A stretch of 64,000 nt of DNA, from positions 23,002,001 to 23,066,000 of the forward strand of contig NC_135242.1 of assembly GCF_947623445.1 (NCBI RefSeq), written 5' to 3'. Shown in pieces: positions 58,192 through 64,000 of this stretch. A program made the translations under genes and the position numbers. The DNA comes from Clavelina lepadiformis (taxonomy: Eukaryota > Chordata > Ascidiacea > Aplousobranchia > Clavelinidae). The notes beneath the pieces were generated by a model, which was not told where the DNA came from, searched no databases, and was given only the letters and a program-made list of their open reading frames with translations. Within the stretch, counting starts at the first letter, position 1; the number at the start of each line of letters is the position of its first letter.

Positions 58192-61100
58192 TCACCGGAA
58201 TTTGGGCATGGGAAAAGGAAGATCATACGATTTTTTCACTTCCTGGGAATAAACGCCAGGTTCAGAAGTTTGACAGTTGTTCCAGGATTTTATGCCACGC
58301 TCTTCATCTGTGCCTACAGTAAAAAGATATGGATGAATTATAACCCACCATGAGAAGAAATGTTTCCGAAAAAATCTTAAAGTTTTTATAAAGATCCGTT
58401 TTGCAGGAATCTCAGAATGTAATTAACCGTTCATAAATTCCTCTCAGATTAAAGCCAAACAACATTATCACATTACGTTACCTGGCAAAGTATTATCAAG
58501 GAATAAGCCAAGTACTCCACCAACAAGCATGGCAGAACTCAACAAAATAGAAAAAATCTGATCCAGTTCTTTCACTCCTGTATGGATTGCTCCAGGATTT
58601 TGCTTCATCCAATTGGCCACAGTCAATCCCATGAACAAGGTGAAGCCGATGATGAAGATATTTCTGAGTAAGATAAGTACAATTTGGCAGGAAATTGATA
58701 ACTCTAAGCAAAATATTGTAATTTATATGTCCTCTTGTAGTCTTCCACCAATTTACAAAATTCGGTACCATGTATGGTATACAAAGCATACGTACAGAGA
58801 CGTGCACATATTAGCAAACATCAAATAAAATGCACCAAAACAATTTTTCTTGTATATGCGATGTATAGTATTGAGGTAAGTGCTGAAATCTTCTCATTTT
58901 AGAAAACTTTAAGAAATTGTATAAATAAATGGCAGAATTACCTGGATGAATTCAAATCGACAAATCGAAGATTAGTTAATCCAACGGCTGCTATGGTACC
59001 AAACATGACCAAAAATATTCCGCCAATTACCGGGTCAGGAATAGTGACAAAGATGCTCCCAAATTTAGAAATGAGTCCCAGGAAGAAAAATAACCCTCCG
59101 GCTGCCAACATCACCTGAAATTCATAAGAATAACAAATGCATTGAACCCAGGAAAAATCCATTAGTAAGACGTCAGCTTAATTTTACTCTTCTGCTTGCA
59201 ACTCGAGTTATTCCAATCGCCGCCACGTTTTGGCTGAATGAGGTCACACCAGGCCCGCTTCCAATAACACCACAGAAGATGCAGCCAATGCCTTCCATCA
59301 TAATCCCCCTGAAAGTATAGTTGCTTAAAACTATATGGAAGAAGCGTTCCGTGCACATGATTTGTCTGTGGTAATACGTCAAATTGTAAAGTAGGTTGTT
59401 CAGATTTACAGCTGGTCGGATTGTGGTGAAATCTGCACAGTCGACCAGTAATCGTTTCAGAGTATGCTTTTTGACAAAATAGGCTACAGAATGTTTACCC
59501 GCAAATATAAGCTGTGGTTTGTATGAGAATTTAAGTGAACAGGAAGATGAATCAAACCTGTTCAGAGCGTGCTTTGGCATCGGCGGCGCACCAGACAGCT
59601 TTGCGCAGGCGATGTAGTCTCCAATCGACTCGATGATGCTAGATACCACGGCAGATATCATCCCAATAAATCCTCCAATTGTTACCACAGGCAAACCCCA
59701 CTGTCCTGGGTACGGTATCCTGAACCTAACAGCACAGAACGTTGTCTCAGAAACTTGCAATTTTATGGTCATTTTGTATCAGTTAATCGTCATAGACTCA
59801 CCAAGCGCTGTTTTTGATTACGTCAACTCTTATGTCGGTACGTGCACGGTAAAACGGATGAGCCGGGTCATCAGGAATGGAATCGGTTGTTGTTAGTATG
59901 AAACACAGAAACCAGGACGAACACAAAGCAATTAAAACCTGCACCATAACTGGATTACTATAAACACCAACTGTATTGCTGAGTTACTTCCATACTTTAC
60001 TGTAAACTGTAACGATAAATTAATACATGAATTTCATATTTGAAGGCATTTCTACCCAAGAAATCTTATTTATGTTTAAGCGCACACTCAGATTAAATAT
60101 ATTTGTTATACCGGGAAGAGTTTGAACACGGGAATCCACCTCAGCGCACATTTCCTTCCATCAATTACCGGTACAGGTATAGTGACTTTACTGAAGTATT
60201 GTGAGCAGAGAATCAAGATAACGGCGGTGCTGAAAAATGGTTATATCTCGGTATATGATTAGGTCCACTGCACATGCTTAATAGGTTGACGCAATCGTTT
60301 CATTTGCATTATAAAAACCTTCTTACAAAATAGCAATCCCCCACTGTCCTTGCGCACTTCTAGCTGCAGTGCCGAAAAGGTCAAGTCCTATCAAGGCGAT
60401 GGTTGGCATGATAGTGAGAGGGCCTATGAACCTCATCAAGTAACCTACCGCACCGGTAAAACCTAACAAGACCTCGAACAGTGACGCCATAATGACAGCT
60501 CCTTGGACCTACATGTCAGAAACTTAAGAAATTAGAGCGTATTAATATTGTCTACGAAGGTTAAGACATGAGGTCACAGTCGAGGAGAAGGCATTCCCGA
60601 GAATATATAGCTTACTATAGTGATTGTTAAAATCTATCTTTTACATTGTATAAGTTGCTTCACTTCCTTATTTTATACTTCTCTCATTCTCCGTTGCCAT
60701 AACTCTTCTCCATCCACCACCTCGCCATCCGTGTCCAGGTAGAAAGTGGTCGACGAATTGGTGAAGTTTGATGGAAGTGGGCTGGGGCACTGGTTGTGAG
60801 GAAGTGCAAGAATGGCCAGGATTGGTGGGATGAAAGCAAAGGAACTACCTTGCATGATAGGCAACCTGGAAACAAGAAAGTGTTAAAGAGTAGTGGGCCC
60901 ATGTAAGCAGATTTGAGTCATTGACTTGACTTGAGTCGAGTGAAGTGGCGTGGAGTTTTCCTATGACTTGACTTCACTCTACTTCACATGACTTGACTTG
61001 ACTCTAGTAAACTCTGTTATTTAGTCCATTGACTTGGCTTTGGATTCAAAGTCCAAAATAACATTTACCTGACCCAAGTAGCTTAATCACAGTTGTGACG

Positions 61101-61648
61101 AGACAAAATAGAATGTTCAGTAACAAGGGCTATTTACACTAACTTGTAGACAACCATGACGGCGTTAAGATAACTAGTTTAAACAACACATAGTGTGACG
61201 TCAGGCAATCTTTTCAGTTAAATGCGCATTGACTTGACTTTATTCGAGACACAATTTAAGTTTACTTGATTTCAGCTGGCGTCAGAAAAATTGACTTGGT
61301 TACAAGCTTGCTTAGCCTACTGAATAGTTATTTGTTGAACTTTATGTGAAAAAAAGTAAAGAGCCGATACAAGCATTTGGTGACGGTAGTCATAAAGGTG
61401 TGTAGGCTATTTTATAATGATGTCTTAACAGATCGAAAATCTGAAAAAACGAATTCATGATCTCATTGTGCTTGTACGTACCTGTTACCAATCAAAGTCT
61501 GCAGAATCGTGCAGATGCCGCTGGTCACAAAGATTGTGCTGATGAGATTTGATCTTGCAACGTCGCCAAGTTCGTCATCAGCAATGCACATGAGTTTGGC
61601 CAACAGGAGCGGAACTCCAACGAGAGAACCAAGAGTGAGAAGGTAATG
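58192..61648 (-). CDS. SLC23A1/2-like: SLC23 nucleobase/ascorbate transporter, N-terminus not placed
   Basis: Sodium-coupled uptake carrier of the NAT family (ascorbate in vertebrate SLC23A1/2, nucleobases in SLC23A4). Exons in transcript order: 61482-61648, 60679-60865, 60327-60508, 60112-60229, 59802-59938, 59558-59725, 59188-59308, 58942-59114, 58482-58663, 58192-58313. Begins [17 protein letters not shown] (first helix), then [33 protein letters not shown](I)[10 protein letters not shown], the NAT-type [50 protein letters not shown] and [11 protein letters not shown]. The protein stops right after YDLPFPMP, where vertebrate proteins continue some 40-60 residues. The SIIESIGDY and Q-N-V-A-A-I-G segments hold the family's substrate-site Glu and Gln/Asn. 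The first coding exon is not certain: ATG-AAA-CAG before a GTGAGC donor at 63119-63111 is in phase but weak. Confidence 0.92.
60905..61290. repeat. GACTTGACT-rich degenerate repeat
   Basis: Many copies of TTGACTTGA, GAGTCGAGTGAAG and ACTTCAC in an SLC23 intron (between 60865 and 61482), densest at 60915-61010 and sparser to 61290. Probably a degraded non-autonomous element; no ends or target duplication could be fixed. Confidence 0.55.
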
Positions 61649-62091
61649 CTGAGATAAGTATAAGTCATCAATACTTGTTTAAGAAAAATGTCAGAAAAAT
61701 CGAGTCTTGCTGGTTAAATTGACTTTTCAAAAGACGTATAAAATACTATATGCGTGAAGTTTGTTACCGGTTATCATTTTACTTTTTGCAAGTTTGAAAC
61801 ATTCATATTATCTTGGCTATAAACTGAAATGAATACAAATACCACTGACAAAATATTACTACACGTCACCCAAGCTTCTTGTGCAGTAAAAATTGGTTAA
61901 AGTCGGTCAAGCAAAGATATTTTTCATACCGTATCACTTTTTATTGTAAAGGTTTGATTCTTATCACTGCCCAACAGGTATAAAAACGCCTATATTTTTC
62001 AACGTTAATGAGAGTAGATTTTAAGAACACCTTTGGGACCAGAAATAGCCCACAACACTTTCATTCTTTCCATTACGCCTGGCCTATGTAC
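61649..62091. other. Sequence upstream of the placed SLC23 exons
   Basis: No exon recognised on either strand. If the SLC23 start lies to the right, this is intron. Confidence 0.45.
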
Positions 62092-62523
62092 CAGGGCTTT
62101 GGAGCCGGAGCCCCGGAGTCGTGCATTTTCAAAGGAGCTGGAGCTGGAGCCGGAGCCAGTTGTTTGAAACATAGCTCCGGCTCCGATGTATTTCATAAGA
62201 TGCTATGCTACTAGCCTACTACTATTGGCTGAATTCACATAATTTAAGAGCAACCCTTCATAAAATTAAAAATTACTGGGGATTTGACAGCAGAGCAGTC
62301 ACATGTTCATAGTAGCAACCGATGGTACTGACTACTGACTGACCCATTGAGCTATATATTCCAAATTGAGCCTTCATCCTTAAACCTCAGTTTGTGACGT
62401 AATGGAACCGGAGCTGGAGCAGTGGTATCAATGAGGTCCGGAGCTGGAGCTAATTTATGATAAAAGAGAGCTCCGGAGCTGGAGCTGGAGCAATTTAAAA
62501 TTTACGCCTGCTCCGAAGCCCTG
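62092..62523. mobile_element. hAT-type MITE, 432 bases, exact 8-base target duplication
   Basis: CTATGTAC flanks both sides (62084-62091 and 62524-62531). Ends are inverted repeats CAGGGCTTTGGAGC and CAGGGCTTCGGAGC. Inside both ends are tracts of GGAGCTGGAGC / GGCTCCGGCTCC. No transposase. The exact duplication suggests a fairly young insertion. Confidence 0.92.
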
Positions 62524-62531
62524 CTATGTAC

Positions 62532-64000
62532 AGCTTGCACATTTTCCAACAATATGGGAAATTAGGGAAACACGAAAGATACGACCTCGTGCTAACCCCA
62601 AGGCAATGTCTATACAACAAAGACAGCAATACCACGCTTCTATAAATTGAAATTAACTGGTTTTTGTGAATTTGTGCGGGATCGGCTACACCAGCCTCAA
62701 TGCTAATGATCTGCTTCTGACTCCGCAAACAGGAACCAGGCTGCCAATGTTTTTGCAGGGTCCAATACCGGCTTAATCCCAGTAAACGTAATAATATGAG
62801 CCTAACAAAAATAATGGTATTGGCAGCTTTTACCTTAACAACGAGAAGCAAATTGTAAGCTGGCAGTTAATATCTTCCGTGAGCTTCTGCCTTTCTGCCA
62901 TGTCCAGCCACTAATTAGTCCAGGGTAACTTTGGCGGACGGACGGACGAAAGGACGGATCACTCACGTGTCGCCAACAGTCCGAAAACTTAAGTCAGTAC
63001 GCAAAATTATCGTCACAACATGTCAGGCTCAGACGTTATGCTGGGGCTGCTGGTTTTCGTGTACGGCAGACCTAGCCTTATAGTCTATTCTGCCACTGAT
63101 TACTGCTCACCTGTTTCATGTTACAGTACACATAGGCTACACATGTCAAAAACGTTTACGTTTTACAAGTCTTTGTGAGGTTATCATACCGATATGCGTG
63201 TTCGTTTAGCGCTGCACTACGGTATACTTTTATAGATGTATTCCACTCATATTGTTGCGTCCTTTCTTGTGTATAATGTGTGGCCACGTGTTTTATTAAT
63301 ATTTTACCGTTGTGCCACTTGTCACTCTTTTTATTGTTGGTAATAATTTCTCTACACACGTAAATGGCTTACGCCTTTACCTACAACTCCTCCCTATGTT
63401 ATGATGCCCGCAATGTCTAATCTCGCTCCTTAATAGTAGTTGATTGCGCTGTGGTTTTATGGACAAGAGATTTTTATTTTACTTTTTTATGTTTTCAAGA
63501 AAATGCCGATGCTTAACTATGATGATGGGCAAGACTGTTACTTTTTGATTCGAGCGTAAGCGAGTTGATTTTGGTACAAGTTTAAAGAACAAATGTTGGC
63601 TACATCTGACAAGCCGTGTAAGCGGAAAGGATTAGACAAGGAGAATTTGGCGTGACACACGCGCCCACCAAATCGACACTGCCAGGAAAGACATTTAGCG
63701 TAATAAGACTGGTTCTCTGAATCTGACGTTAATGTGCAATCTCTTCCATCCTAGTCTGAAGAAATAAGGAAGCACCGCGAACAACGCACAACACTCAACA
63801 AGCTTCGTCCGCACTGCGACCGTGAAAACATGCCGAGAACTCAGGCAGGCAGTGATATGATGATGATATGATGTGATGATGTGATATGTAAGGCGAACTA
63901 AAACGGAAAGCAGAGTGTCAAGAAAGTTGTTTCAGACTTCGAAATTTCATCACTGGACTTGTGCCCCGATATGTAATCCGGATAAGTAAATAAACATTTT
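62532..64000. other. Unexplained right end of the window
   Basis: No gene recognised. 62935-62960 has GGACGGACGAAAGGACGG. About 63285-63360 resembles 10490-10560. 63855-63895 is an ATGATATGATG simple repeat. The candidate SLC23 first exon (63111-63119, minus) is here. The last 350 bases are less AT-rich and might be part of another gene or element cut by the window edge. Confidence 0.45.
63855..63895. repeat. GATATGATG simple repeat
   Basis: Imperfect units of GATATGATG and GATGTGATG in tandem. Confidence 0.8.

Noticed and set aside
62005-62851. Open frames on both strands around the third hAT MITE
   Set aside because: Glycine/serine-rich strings come from the GGAGCTGGAGC repeat of the MITE; the rest has no motif and does not supply the SLC23 N-terminus.
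63640-64000. Possible retroelement long terminal repeat or leader at the right end
   Set aside because: Base composition changes and an AATAAA occurs near the edge, but no second copy, primer-binding site or coding part is visible in the window.

Overview
The window looks like an ascidian tunicate nuclear genome, most probably Ciona or a close relative. It is AT-rich, the genes are split into many small exons, and most introns are tens to several hundred bases. The gene types (a TLR7/8/9-type Toll-like receptor, ABCG2-type half transporters, an SLC23 permease, TLC-domain membrane proteins) are chordate-like. The genus is an inference; no ribosomal or mitochondrial marker is present. There is no CRISPR array, operon or other bacterial feature.

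Layout. 1-3669: no gene seen. 3670-9078 (+): Toll-like receptor in three exons with a full ectodomain, one membrane helix and a TIR domain, but with one reading-frame break inside the large exon. 9079-12358: no gene. 12359-38206: a cluster of six complete-looking TLC-domain (TRAM/LAG1/CLN8, TLCD4/TMEM56-like) genes that I call A, B, C, F (+) and E, G, H (-) (seven in all, H being the most canonical), plus four decayed copies (D, P1, P2, P3). All share seven core coding exons with the same phases. C and E, with their flanks, form a large inverted duplication. Four of the genes share a leader with a conserved upstream ORF starting MEQLLLAT, and three also share a TATA box. 38207-46478: no host gene, but a hAT-type MITE and a broken Penelope-like retroelement. 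46479-51735 and 52577-57678 (+): two tandem ABCG2-type half transporters with identical 15-coding-exon structure; the second has an in-frame stop in its ATPase domain. 58192-61648 (-): ten exons of an SLC23 nucleobase/ascorbate transporter, convergent with the ABCG pair; the N-terminal exon is not securely placed. 61649-64000: a clear hAT MITE and otherwise unexplained sequence.

The genes do not form one pathway. The TLR is innate immunity, the ABCG pair exports hydrophobic compounds, SLC23 imports small anionic or base-like solutes, and the TLC family is membrane lipid related. The most notable thing is the young, still-moving TLC family: gene birth, inverted duplication, half-gene relics, C-terminal tails that differ in every copy, and a dated transposon insertion are all visible in 26 kb. 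All exon boundaries below were read by eye from splice signals, phase continuity and paralogue comparison; none was checked against transcripts.
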